Shown here: piece by piece, positions 24,950-34,200 of the stretch | Layout of the letters: each line of letters starts with the position of its first letter | Position numbering within the stretch: the stretch's first letter is position 1 | Assembly (NCBI GenBank): GCA_900549235.1 | Contig: URNT01000016.1 | Location: 18,830-82,829 of the forward strand | From: an uncultured Clostridium sp. | GTDB lineage: Bacteria > Bacillota > Clostridia > Lachnospirales > Lachnospiraceae | Direction: 5' to 3' | DNA length: 64,000 nt | Made by a program: the position numbers and the translations under genes | Notes under the pieces: generated by a model | Database searches by the model: none | What the model saw: the letters and a program-made list of their open reading frames with translations, nothing else | What the model was told of the DNA's origin: nothing

Positions 24950-26275
24950 CTATCGTTCCCTCATATACCATACATAATAGGGAACTTCTGCCAACAGCAT
25001 ACAGCTCCAGCCGATGGCGCAGGCATATGCCACTCCCTGCATCCCCATCCGGGGCGCAAACAGGTAGACAAAGATTACCCGAAGGCTGGTCTGAATGAAG
25101 GTCCCCATCAGCGTAATACCCATATTTCCCATTCCTCTGAAAAAACCCTGGATCCCATTGGTAAAGGCCGGAAAAATATAAAAAAATGCCATTACTGCCA
25201 GATAGCTGCTTCCAATGGCCACGATGGAGCCATTTCCCTCTGTTACAAACAGACCTACCAGAGGCTTCTTAAACAGAGTGATCACCAGACAGATCAGCCC
25301 CCAGTAGGCCGCCTCCAGAGTCAGGCCCTTTCTGAAGCCGGCCCGGATCCGGTCATTTCTCCCGGCTCCCCGGTTTTGAGCCACAAAGGTGGTGATGCCG
25401 TGGGAAATGCTCTGCTCCGGCGTAAATGCGTAATCGTCGATCCGGTTCACTGCGTTAAACGCCGCGATCATATCCACTCCCAGAGGATTGATGGCCCCCT
25501 GGATCAGCAGCTTTCCAATGGGCTGGCAGGACTGCTGCAGAGCCGTAACACTGCCGTACCGCAAAGTCTGCTTTAAAAGGGGCAGATCCATGGAAAATTC
25601 TCCCCGCTTCAGCTGGAGCATGGGGATCTTTCTATATACATAGGCAATACAGAGAAGGGCTGAGGCCGCTTCCGCCACGACTGTGGTAACAGCAGAGCAG
25701 ATGATACCGAAGCCCAGACCTCCGATAAAGATCAGATCCAGCACCGCATTTAATATGGAAGAAAAGGCTAAAAATTTCAGAGGTGTTTTGGAGTCTCCCA
25801 CGCTTTTTAAAGCGGAGGAAACAGCATTGTAAAAATATGTAAATGGTGCTCCCAGGAAAATGATGGCCAAATAGGCAGAGGCACTGTCAAGAAGTTCCGG
25901 CGGTACCTGCAGCAGGGTCAGAAGATGCTTTGAAAAAAAAGCTCCTGTGAGAGCCACAATGAGAGAAAACCAGAAGCCGAAGATAACGGTGGTGGACATC
26001 TCCCGCTTCAGCTTTTCCTTCTCTCCTGCTCCGAAAAATTCGCTCATCAGCACCGAGGCACCCATACAGATCCCGGATATGCCCAGAATTACAATATTCA
26101 TAACGGGACTGGCTGTTCCCTCTGCTGCCAGTGCCTCTTTTCCAATAAACCTCCCGGCAATAATGGAATCCACTGCATTATAGGTAAGCTGGAACAAATT
26201 TCCCAGGATCAGAGGGATGGAATAGTTGATCAAATGTCTGTGTATATTGCCTTCTGTCATATTTACTGCTGCCAT
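24950..26275 (-). CDS. MATE-family exporter (NorM/DinF type)
   Basis: A 441-residue membrane protein with about twelve hydrophobic segments. Visible family landmarks are IPLILGNLFQLTYNAVDSII near the start and NAVNRIDDYAFTPEQSISHG in the second half. It would export organic cations or metabolites with Na+ or H+. The greA gene ends 30 bp upstream on the same strand, so the two may be co-transcribed. The substrate is unknown. Confidence 0.9.
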   Translation of the reverse strand: MAAVNMTEGNIHRHLINYSIPLILGNLFQLTYNAVDSIIAGRFIGKEALAAEGTASPVMNIVILGISGICMGASVLMSEFFGAGEKEKLKREMSTTVIFGFWFSLIVALTGAFFSKHLLTLLQVPPELLDSASAYLAIIFLGAPFTYFYNAVSSALKSVGDSKTPLKFLAFSSILNAVLDLIFIGGLGFGIICSAVTTVVAEAASALLCIAYVYRKIPMLQLKRGEFSMDLPLLKQTLRYGSVTALQQSCQPIGKLLIQGAINPLGVDMIAAFNAVNRIDDYAFTPEQSISHGITTFVAQNRGAGRNDRIRAGFRKGLTLEAAYWGLICLVITLFKKPLVGLFVTEGNGSIVAIGSSYLAVMAFFYIFPAFTNGIQGFFRGMGNMGITLMGTFIQTSLRVIFVYLFAPRMGMQGVAYACAIGWSCMLLAEVPYYVWYMRER

Positions 26276-26305
26276 AATTACTGCTCCTTTGTCACGTTCC
26301 GGCGG

Positions 26306-26809
26306 TCAGAATTTGCGCAGATCGTCCTCTTCGTCCTCTGCTGTCTTGTCAATGGAACGGATCTCCGCGTCATATCCGAACCGGTCATCTACCTTTACAT
26401 ATACCTTATCTCCCACCTTCCGGCCCTTTATGGCCTTTCCAAGAGGGGAGTCTATACTGATCAGGCCCTTTAGAGAATTCCCCCGGACGGTGGTTACCAG
26501 CTTGTACTCCTCTGTCTCGTCATCCTCCGGGATATAGATCTGAACCCGGTCTCCAAGGCCTACCTCGTCGGAGCGGGACTGGTCAGAAACAATCCTGGCT
26601 GTCTTAATCATCTTTTCCAGATAGCGAATCCGGCTTTCGTTACGGTTCTTGTCCTGCTTTGCTGCCTTATATTCAAAGTTTTCGCTGAGATCTCCATGGG
26701 CCCTTGCTTCCTTTACAGCCTCCAGTGCCTCCTTGCGGACTACCAGCTTCCGGTACTCGATCTCCTCCTGCATTTTTTTAATGTCATTTTTCGTCAGATT
26801 ATCATACAT
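26306..26809 (-). CDS. greA: Transcription elongation factor GreA
   Basis: A 167-residue protein with the two GreA parts: an N-terminal coiled coil (about 1-80) with the catalytic acidic tip HGDLSENFEYKAAK (D40, E43), and a C-terminal FKBP-like domain ending in a PLGKAIKGRKVGD segment. It enters the RNA polymerase secondary channel and stimulates cleavage of backtracked transcripts. The acidic tail (EDEEDD) is a few residues longer than usual. Confidence 0.92.
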   Translation of the reverse strand: MYDNLTKNDIKKMQEEIEYRKLVVRKEALEAVKEARAHGDLSENFEYKAAKQDKNRNESRIRYLEKMIKTARIVSDQSRSDEVGLGDRVQIYIPEDDETEEYKLVTTVRGNSLKGLISIDSPLGKAIKGRKVGDKVYVKVDDRFGYDAEIRSIDKTAEDEEDDLRKF

Positions 26810-26984
26810 AATAGCCTGCGCTGTCCTTTCTAATAATTTCTGTCCCGGCCTCCCTGGGTCAGGTAATCGGCCATGATCCGGTTGTACAAATATATTGTTC
26901 CTCTCATCTATGTCTGACCCGACTTTTATAATTTATTTATTTTCACTTTAGCTTTTTTAGGATTTCTTTAGTCTGTGCTCAAAC

Positions 26985-27012
26985 TTTGGTCACATTTTCC
27001 AGGTATTATAAT
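26985..27012 (+). promoter_or_regulatory. Predicted plus-strand promoter of a structured leader
   Basis: TTTGGT (26985-26990) and consensus TATAAT (27007-27012) are 16 bp apart. This is the only convincing plus-strand promoter before the SOD-like gene. The rest of the 26810-27165 gap is AT-rich, apart from the leader described next. Confidence 0.5.
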
Positions 27013-27018
27013 ACATGT

Positions 27019-27117
27019 AAAGGCGATGAGCCTTTTACCATACAGGAAAACACTTTTTCATACCTAAAGCCGGCAGCCCCCTTCTGCCGGCTCCCTCCAT
27101 TTTAAGGGGGATTTTTT
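27019..27117 (+). ncRNA. Structured leader or small RNA ending in an intrinsic terminator
   Basis: About 100 nt downstream of the TATAAT contain three stems in a row. The first is AAAGGC-GATGA-GCCTTT (27019-27035), the second AAAGCCGGCAG with CTGCCGGCT (27066-27092), and the third CCCTCC with GGGGG (27093-27110) followed by a run of six T. The terminator lies about 50 bp before the SOD-like start codon. It is therefore either an attenuator or riboswitch leader for that gene or a separate small RNA. It did not match a riboswitch class I recognise. Confidence 0.4.
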
Positions 27118-27165
27118 CTGTCCTTTTTACATATGCTGTAAGGAATCCATTTTCAGGAGAATCCT

Positions 27166-27651
27166 ATGGCTGAACAATCTCAATCTGTTACTCCCGGCGA
27201 CGTGTTCGCCGACCTGCTGCGTTTCCGCAGTCCTGACGCGGTGGCCTGGGTCAGAGGCGGCGCCGCCTATCCCCAGATCAGCGGACTGGTCAAATTTTAC
27301 TCCACTCCCTATGGAGGGATCCTTGTAGAAGCAGAAGTTTTTAATCTTCCCAAGGGCTCCCGCTTCTATGCCCTTCATATCCACGAAAACAGTGACTGCT
27401 CCGATCAGTTTTCCCATGTAGGCGGGCATTATAATCCTACGGGATCGGATCATCCCTTCCATGAGGGAGATCTGCTGCCCCTTTTGGGAAATGAGGGTTA
27501 CGCCTGGCTTTCCTTCTATGACAAGCGCTTTACTATCCCCGGCATCATGGAGCGGGCGGTGATCATCCACCAGATGCCGGATGATTTTACCTCCCAGCCC
27601 TCCGGCAATCCGGGAATGATGATCGCCTGCGGTGTAATACGAAAAAGCTGA
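27166..27651 (+). CDS. Cytoplasmic Cu/Zn superoxide dismutase-like protein with Arg replaced
   Basis: A 161-residue protein with the Cu/Zn-SOD fold pattern and all metal ligands: Cu H71, H73 (HIHE), bridging H88 (GGHYNP), H135, and Zn H96, H99, D102 (HPFHEGDL). The disulfide pair C78/C155 is present. The active-site Arg that guides superoxide (GNAGxR in the family) is Met152 here (GNPGMMIACG). There is no signal peptide, unlike most bacterial SodC. The protein may dismutate slowly or have another metal-related role. AGGAGAATCCT precedes the ATG. Its stop lies 7 bp from the convergent dus stop, and a terminator-bearing leader precedes it. Confidence 0.78.
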   Translation: MAEQSQSVTPGDVFADLLRFRSPDAVAWVRGGAAYPQISGLVKFYSTPYGGILVEAEVFNLPKGSRFYALHIHENSDCSDQFSHVGGHYNPTGSDHPFHEGDLLPLLGNEGYAWLSFYDKRFTIPGIMERAVIIHQMPDDFTSQPSGNPGMMIACGVIRKS

Positions 27652-27657
27652 CGGCGG

Positions 27658-28659
27658 TCAATAGCCTTTGAATCCCCCGTCTATGTCAAAATCCAGATCA
27701 TGGAAAATGGCTGAAACCGCGCTTTCGTATTCTCCCAGGCGCTGGGCCTTGCGGAGCCGCTTCATGTGGGAGCCATCATCAGAAAACGGCTGAATCAGAT
27801 AGAGCCAGAGCTCCTTCATTTTAAACAATACATTGCGGTCGCCGGACATCACCTGACGATAGCCCTCATAGACCGAATGGTGGAATTCCTTCAGAACAGA
27901 TCGGATCTGATCCCTGGAAGGCGCTGCCTCAGGGGCGGCCTCCATCCGCCCGGGCAGCCAGGGATTTGACAAAATGCCCCGGCCAAGCATCACCCGGTCT
28001 GGCACAGGGCAGTTCTCAGCCCTCAGATACGCTTCCAGTTTTTTATAGGAATCCGGCATAAACAAGTCTCCATTGTAGCACACCGGGCTGCGGCTCCCTT
28101 CCATACCGGCTATAAAATAAGCCAGGCGGGGATCATTTTTATAAAAATCCTGCTGAATCCTGGGGTGGATGATCAGCTCCGTAAGAGGGAAGCGGTTGTA
28201 GATCTCAAGCAGCCTCCCAAACTCCTCTGGACTGTCCTTTCCCAGGCGGGTTTTGATGGAATATTTCATATCAAGGCGCTCCAGCCCCTCTGTGATCTCC
28301 TCCAGGAACTGCTCCAGCTCCTCAGGAAATGCCAGAAAGCCGGAGCCCTTTTTCTTTGTCACCACCGTCGGGGACGGGCAGCCAAGGTTTATGTTAATCT
28401 CCCCATAGCCGTATTCCTTCAGCCCGCTGGCGGCCTGAAGAAGGGTTTCCGGCTGGCTGGTCAGAAGCTGGGGAATCAGGTTCTGACCCTGGTTGTGCTC
28501 CGGCAGGATCTCATTTCTGTCTCTGGTGCTGAATATACTGTTGTGCTTCGGCGCGATAAACGGCGTAAAATACCGGTCCATAGGCCTGAAATGTGCATGA
28601 TACGCCCGGCGGTATATATATCCGGTAATCCCCTCCATAGGGGCCAGGTAATAGGTCAT
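27658..28659 (-). CDS. tRNA-dihydrouridine synthase family protein
   Basis: A 333-residue flavoenzyme that reduces uridine to dihydrouridine in tRNA with NADPH. The start LAPMEGITGYIYRRA binds FMN, and the catalytic Cys94 lies in the motif INLGCPSPTV. SIKTRLG and HPRIQQDFY are the next barrel motifs and VMLGRGILSNPWL closes the FMN phosphate site. A helical C-terminal domain follows. The start at 28659 has AAGGAG upstream; a longer in-frame start at 28722 does not. Which Dus subclass it belongs to is not certain. Confidence 0.9.
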   Translation of the reverse strand: MTYYLAPMEGITGYIYRRAYHAHFRPMDRYFTPFIAPKHNSIFSTRDRNEILPEHNQGQNLIPQLLTSQPETLLQAASGLKEYGYGEININLGCPSPTVVTKKKGSGFLAFPEELEQFLEEITEGLERLDMKYSIKTRLGKDSPEEFGRLLEIYNRFPLTELIIHPRIQQDFYKNDPRLAYFIAGMEGSRSPVCYNGDLFMPDSYKKLEAYLRAENCPVPDRVMLGRGILSNPWLPGRMEAAPEAAPSRDQIRSVLKEFHHSVYEGYRQVMSGDRNVLFKMKELWLYLIQPFSDDGSHMKRLRKAQRLGEYESAVSAIFHDLDFDIDGGFKGY

Positions 28660-28891
28660 AGTGTGATGGGTCTCCTTGGTTTGATACTTATTTATATTAC
28701 CACAGAATGGGGTGGGTTGCAATTGGGGCGGAGAGGTTGATTGGCTTTTTGACAGCTGGAAAATGCAGCGGCAGGCTACACCACCTAGAATAGCTGTGGC
28801 TAAGCCGCAATTACAAAGCCGTTCTAGATCACAGAATCTTCTTATATGCTCCGGTATTTCAAATAATTACGTACTGATCCCATAACGTCAA

Positions 28892-28920
28892 ATAGAGGCG
28901 CACCTGATATGCGCCTCTAT
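28892..28920 (-). terminator. Terminator of the scaffold/GGGtGRT operon
   Basis: A perfect 11-bp stem (ATAGAGGCGCA / TGCGCCTCTAT, 7-nt loop) lies 25 bp past the stop at 28946. The T-rich flank is weak, but no other end signal is present. The gap 28660-28891 shows nothing else clear. Confidence 0.6.
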
Positions 28921-28945
28921 CTATTACTTCGTATATGCTAATCTC

Positions 28946-29956
28946 TTAGAACTTCCCTTCCTTAGCTGCTTCCTCGATCGAAACAGCCACAGCCACAGTC
29001 ATACCAACCATCGGGTTGTTACCAGCGCCAATCAGACCCATCATCTCAACGTGAGCCGGAACGGAAGAAGAACCAGCAAACTGAGCGTCAGAGTGCATAC
29101 GTCCCATAGTATCGGTCATACCATAGGAAGCTGGGCCGGCTGCCATGTTGTCTGGGTGCAGGGTACGGCCTGTGCCGCCGCCGGATGCTACGGAGAAGTA
29201 TTTCTTGCCCTTCTCTACGCACTCCTTCTTATAGGTACCTGCTACCGGATGCTGGAATCTGGTTGGGTTGGTGGAGTTTCCAGTGATAGAAACGTCAACG
29301 CCTTCCTTCCACATGATGGCAACACCCTCTGTTACGTCGTTTGCGCCGTAGCAGTTTACCTTGCTTCTTAAGCCGTCAGAGTAGGACTTTCTCCACAGCT
29401 CTTTTACCTCGCCTGTGTAATAATCCATCTCTGTCTCTACATATGTAAAACCGTTGATTCTGGAGATAACCTGTGCAGCGTCCTTGCCTAAACCGTTAAG
29501 GATAACACGCAGTGGTTTCTGACGTACCTTGTTTGCCTTCTCTGCGATACCGATGGCACCCTCAGCAGCTGCGAAGGACTCGTGGCCAGCCAGGAAGCAG
29601 AAGCAGTCTGTAGTCTCCTCCAGAAGCATCTTTCCTAAATTGCCGTGGCCTAAGCCAACTTTACGCTGGTCAGCAACAGAACCCGGGATACAGAATGCCT
29701 GAAGTCCCTCGCCAATGGCTGCTGCTGCGTCTGCTGCCTTTTTGCAGCCCTTTTTGATAGCGATAGCTGCGCCTACAGTGTAAGCCCACTTAGCATTCTC
29801 GAAGCAGATTGGCTGGATACCCTCTACCATCTTGTATACATCAAGTCCGGCATCCTTTGTGATCTTCTCAGCCTCCTCGATGGAAGCAATGCCATAGCTG
29901 TTTAATGCTGCATTAATCTGGTTGATACGTCTCTCATATGATTCAAATAATGCCAT
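28946..29956 (-). CDS. GGGtGRT family protein (function unknown)
   Basis: A 336-residue soluble protein of the conserved family named for its Gly-rich motif, visible as ASGGGTGRTLHPDN. Other conserved-looking blocks are GHGNLGKMLLEETTDCFCFL, the GHESF that follows it, and the C-terminal GLIGAGNNPMVGM. There are no membrane segments or signal peptide. It is the second gene of a pair with an IscU/NifU-like scaffold protein 17 bp upstream, and the pairing suggests an Fe-S cluster-linked role (inference; the biochemical function is not known to me). GGGAGGACTAGAATC precedes the ATG at 29956. Confidence 0.85.
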   Translation of the reverse strand: MALFESYERRINQINAALNSYGIASIEEAEKITKDAGLDVYKMVEGIQPICFENAKWAYTVGAAIAIKKGCKKAADAAAAIGEGLQAFCIPGSVADQRKVGLGHGNLGKMLLEETTDCFCFLAGHESFAAAEGAIGIAEKANKVRQKPLRVILNGLGKDAAQVISRINGFTYVETEMDYYTGEVKELWRKSYSDGLRSKVNCYGANDVTEGVAIMWKEGVDVSITGNSTNPTRFQHPVAGTYKKECVEKGKKYFSVASGGGTGRTLHPDNMAAGPASYGMTDTMGRMHSDAQFAGSSSVPAHVEMMGLIGAGNNPMVGMTVAVAVSIEEAAKEGKF

Positions 29957-29972
29957 GATTCTAGTCCTCCCT

Positions 29973-30665
29973 TTATTCCTGACGTGGATCGATGATCTTA
30001 ACTGCATCTGCAACACGGCCGTACTGACCCTTTGCCTTCTCCCATGCAGTATTTGGATCGTCGCCCTTCTTGATGAAATCAGTCATCTTGCCAAGGCTTA
30101 CGAACTGGTAACCAATGATCTGATCCTCTGCATCCAGAGCGATACCGGTTACATAGCCTTCTGCCATCTCAAGGTAGCGAGGACCTTTCTTTAATGTACC
30201 GTACATCGTACCTACCTGAGAACGCAGTCCCTTGCCTAAATCCTCAAGACCTGCGCCGATAGGAAGCCCATCCTCAGAGAACGCGCTCTGGGTTCTTCCG
30301 TAAACGATCTGTAAGAACAGCTCTCTCATAGCGGTGTTGATGGCGTCGCATACTAAGTCTGTATTTAAAGCTTCCAGCACAGTACGGCCCGGCAGAATCT
30401 CAGAAGCCATAGCCGCGGAATGTGTCATACCGGAACATCCGATGGTCTCTACCAGAGCCTCCTGAATGATACCCTCCTTCACATTCAGAGTCAGCTTACA
30501 GGCACCCTGCTGTGGAGCACACCAGCCTACACCATGTGTAAGACCGGAAATGTCTTTGATTTCTTTTGATTTTACCCATTTTGCTTCTTCGGGGATTGGA
30601 GCAGCGCCATGATGAACGCCCTGTGCGACTGTGCACATCTTTTCTACTTCATGTGAATAAATCAT
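29973..30665 (-). CDS. Iron-sulfur cluster assembly scaffold-like protein (IscU/NifU N-terminal type)
   Basis: A 230-residue protein. The IscU-like core has candidate cluster ligands in VGWCAPQQGACKL and ETIGCSGMTHSAAMASEIL, where GC followed by a Ser/Ala-rich helix is typical of the fold. It is longer than IscU (about 130 residues) because of a C-terminal extension with TMYGTLKKGPRYLEMAEGYV, which seems specific to the form paired with GGGtGRT proteins. It may build or carry an Fe-S cluster for its partner. The ATG at 30665 has AAAGGAGTTTT upstream. The 118-bp gap before it contains its promoter (TGATAAAAT-type -10). Confidence 0.82.
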   Translation of the reverse strand: MIYSHEVEKMCTVAQGVHHGAAPIPEEAKWVKSKEIKDISGLTHGVGWCAPQQGACKLTLNVKEGIIQEALVETIGCSGMTHSAAMASEILPGRTVLEALNTDLVCDAINTAMRELFLQIVYGRTQSAFSEDGLPIGAGLEDLGKGLRSQVGTMYGTLKKGPRYLEMAEGYVTGIALDAEDQIIGYQFVSLGKMTDFIKKGDDPNTAWEKAKGQYGRVADAVKIIDPRQE

Positions 30666-30783
30666 GTGTTAAAACTCCTTTCAAAAATGAATTTGATCAA
30701 GTACAGTGCCCTTTGTTAATTTTATCACATCATACTTGGTTTTATTTTCTCACAAAAAACGACATTTTGCAAGCAATTTTTCG

Positions 30784-31227
30784 TTATTTAAAACCCTCAG
30801 GAAGATCTGCCTGAAGGATCATCCTCTGCCCCTGCCCGTGGCAGGTAGAAAGGGTAACCCTGCCTGAAATCTCCTGCTGATACAGGGTCTTATCCTCCCC
30901 TGGCCGCACCTGGGCGAGGCGGATGGGACACCGGAACCATGCTCCCTGGTAATAGAGATAAAGATCCGGGTGCGCCTTCCTGTAATCCGGATCCAGAAAA
31001 GCCTTCAGCCCCCCAAACATCGATCCGTCCCTTCTGTTATGGCCGTACAGAACCGTATTGACTCCCTCCTCAAGCAATTTCCCCTCCTCTGCGAAGATGC
31101 TCCCGGCTGACGACTCCTTTCCATAAAAGTCTCTGGTAAGATAATACTCCCGGTCATCTGGACGCTGCACCACCGGATAATCAACCTCCGTCCCCGGTAT
31201 CCGGATCCAGAACTGGTAATCCGGGTT
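30784..31227 (-). other. Sortase catalytic domain within the giant adhesin
   Basis: Residues 3941-4087 match class B sortases in the N-terminal half (FWIRIPGTEVDYPVVQ, YYLTRDFYGKESSAGSIF, YGHNRRDGSMFGGL). The catalytic residues are H4003, C4069 (codon 30841-30843) and probably R4075. The His-to-Cys distance is 66 residues, shorter than the roughly 90 of known SrtB, because the stretch that forms the extra helix in class B enzymes is missing. Confidence 0.8.
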
Positions 31228-34200
31228 GGCAGCTCTCAGTTCCTTCTCATCTATAGAAGCAGGGCCTCCCGGCGGCGGAGTGCTGATCCGGGATTCCTCT
31301 GCCTTCACCTCCTCCTGTGAAAATGTCTGTTCCCGCAACACCTCATACTGCCTGGCCTCTTTCCTATAGCCTTCCGCCATTCCCGCAAGGCTTCCGGCAG
31401 AAAGGAAAACTCCCGACGCAAAGAGACAGATAAAGACCGGTATCAGCTTTGGTCTTGACATAAGCCCCCAGGCAATTCCTAAAAGAAGGATCCCACCCAG
31501 GATCAGTACATAGATTCCCCTGTTGCCGTCATAATACGTCGGAACGGCCCATACATCCCCTTCTCCAATTGCTGCTCTACTCTCCCCTTCCTTCTCCAGA
31601 CCTACATAGCCTCCATACACAGCCCTGCAATCCCTCACCCGTTTCTCCCCGGTACAGATAATCGCTCTCCCATCTCTCTCCACCTTTCGGATCCGGTATC
31701 CCTCTGGTGGCAGTCCTGCCGTTTTAAGAATATCCGCCTCGCAGGAACGAAGCCCTTCCTCCGACAAAAATGTCTCCCGGTCCACCGCCCTGTCTCCAAG
31801 CAGGTAATAATCTCCATCCAAAATTCCACTGTCCAGCTCCAGACGAAAGCCCTCCTCCCAGCGCTGGTTTAAATCATATGCCTTTATAATAGGAAGAAAC
31901 ACCTTCTGCTCCCTTCCTGTCATATGATTCTGAATGGTGAAGCCGGCTGAGGCCGGGGGCTGGAAGCTGTCCTCCACCCCTAGATAATTCAGTTCTTTTT
32001 CAACATAGACCATTTCACTTTCCTGAAACTCAGAGGCCCAGGTCCGGCGTGTGCTTCCAAATATTGTAAATAGTGCCAATATCACCGCCAGAAACCATTT
32101 CCCTGCCTTTCTTTTTTTCATACGCAGAAAGCAGAGGAACAGACCAGCCATAGAAACTGCTCCAAGGGCAGCAAGCTCATAAACAGGCTGCTCATCTCCT
32201 GTAGCAAGGATTGTTCTATCCCCTCCCTCACCGGTCAAGTGGCCCTGGCCGGATAATGGACGTGGACGATACCAGGCTGTAATAATTCCCAGACGCTTTT
32301 CCTGTTTAAAATTGATAATAGTTGTGTTTCCCTGTATAGTTCCGTCTGGATGGACGGTAAAATGGTATTCCTGGCCGGTACGCTGGTAGCCCTCCGGGGC
32401 CTCCATTTCCCGCACCAGATATGCGCCAGGCTTTAGAAGCCGCAGCGTCAAAGTGCCATCCTCACCTGTGACCCCTTCCAGGATCTCTCCCTCTCCATCC
32501 GTTGGAATCACCTGGAGCCTCGCTCCTGAAAGCAGCTCCCTGGTCATGCCGTCCTCTTTTTTAAGAACCACCTTTAGTTCTTCATTTTTAATTTCATAAG
32601 TGCCTGTGATCAGCTCCTTTCCCCGGATTGTAAAGGTAAATGTATCCGGGTTCAGGGCATAACCCTCCGGGGCCTTTGTCTCCCGGAAAGTATAGGTTCC
32701 GTCCTCCGGCTTCGCAATACGCAGGCTTCCGTCTGCCCTGCTGACCGCTGCAGCCATCACTTCTCCCTTCTGGTCATAGAAGGTAAATTCCGCGCCCTCA
32801 AGGGGACGGCCAGACATATCTGTCTTTTTAAAAGAAATATAGTCCGGTTTCGGCTTTCCGCCGCCTCCTCCGCCGGATGAGGTTATTTTAGTGTTTTCAA
32901 AGGTGAATTTCTGAACTGCAGACTGGTCTCCAGTGATCTCAATTTCCTTGTCCGGCGCTTTTTCATAGCCCTCCGGCGCTTCCAGCTCCCGGATAATATA
33001 AATTCCAGGCTCCAGCCCATAAAAAGTCTGACCCATTCCTTCCTCTGAGGTCCACTGGCGGATTACCGTTCCATCTGATTTGCGGATCAGCTCCAGCCTG
33101 GCTCCTCCCAGAAGCACGCCTGTAGTTCCGTTGACCTTTTCTACACCCACAATGGAAGCATAATTTCTCATCACAAGCTGAGGGATCTCTGTCATTCCGT
33201 CCTGGACGATAAAATAAAACGGTTCCTCTAAAAGGGTAAATCCTTCCGGAGCCTGAATCTCCCGCAGGCGGTATTCCCCCGCCTCCAGAGCCCGGATCAT
33301 ATGAGGCTGCTTTCCGGAAATCCATTCCTCCGCCAGCTCCCAGATGTCCTGTCCTTCAGCCTTTCTTTCCAGGCGCAGCAGGGCGCCCTCCAGCAGCTCC
33401 TCTGTGGCTCCCAGCCGTTTTTCCACCACCACCCGATTACTGTCATTGACCGGATCATAGGGTAAAACAATGGTTTTCGTATGCTCATCCTGATATTCAA
33501 ACTGAAATTCAAATGGTTTTAAGGTCAGCATATGGCCGGGAGCCGCCTGAAACTCGGTACAAAGATAGGTATAGGGGCTGAATTTTCCCTGATTATCTAA
33601 ATACCCAATAGGCATACCGCTGAATGCAAGCCTTCCCTGCTCATCGGTCACCGCCTCTGCCCACAAGGTTCCCTGAGTTTTATTTTCCAGCCGAAACCAG
33701 GCTCCCTGAAGGGTCTGTGCCGTATCATCCGCGTCATGCTTTACCAGCTCCAGCCGTCCCGCAGGGATCTCGTCCACCATTTCTGCCTTCTGCACTACCT
33801 GGGTGTCCACAATGGAAAATGGCACATCCACCGACTGCAGAAAGCCATAAGGCGTCATTTCCTCCCGCAGGATATACTCTCCCTCCGGGATATACTCCAC
33901 CAGATGAGGCCTTAGATCCCCAGGCAGAAAGCCCTCAGGAATCCTCCCAAGCTCCTGATCCTCCTGGGTGTAAACTCCATCCAGCCCGGAGATCCAGACT
34001 GCCTCCCGGTCCTCATACGCCCCGTTTTCCACCGGGATATGCAGAATCAGCGGATGTTCCTCCGGCTTTCCATCCTCCTTTACTGGGTAAATGGCAAGCT
34101 TTGCTCCCGCTATCTCCTTTCCCCCTGCAGCAGCCGTTTTTGACACCTGAACCCTCAAAGGCTCGTCCTCCATCCGGCTGTACTGTATTTCTTCCAGGTG

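Noticed and set aside
27019..27117. Fluoride riboswitch suggested by GGCGATGAG
   Set aside because: The following conserved elements (UAAACG-type junction and the second GAUG/CUCCUA part) are missing.
27127..27570. 147-codon minus-strand frame across the SOD-like gene
   Set aside because: It is antisense to a gene with a clear family pattern and has no ribosome site.
31640..32130. Split of the giant gene into adhesin and sortase at the internal ATG near residue 3643 (MKKRKAGKW)
   Set aside because: The ATG is in frame but has no ribosome site or promoter upstream, and the adhesin has no stop codon, so a fusion is the simpler reading.
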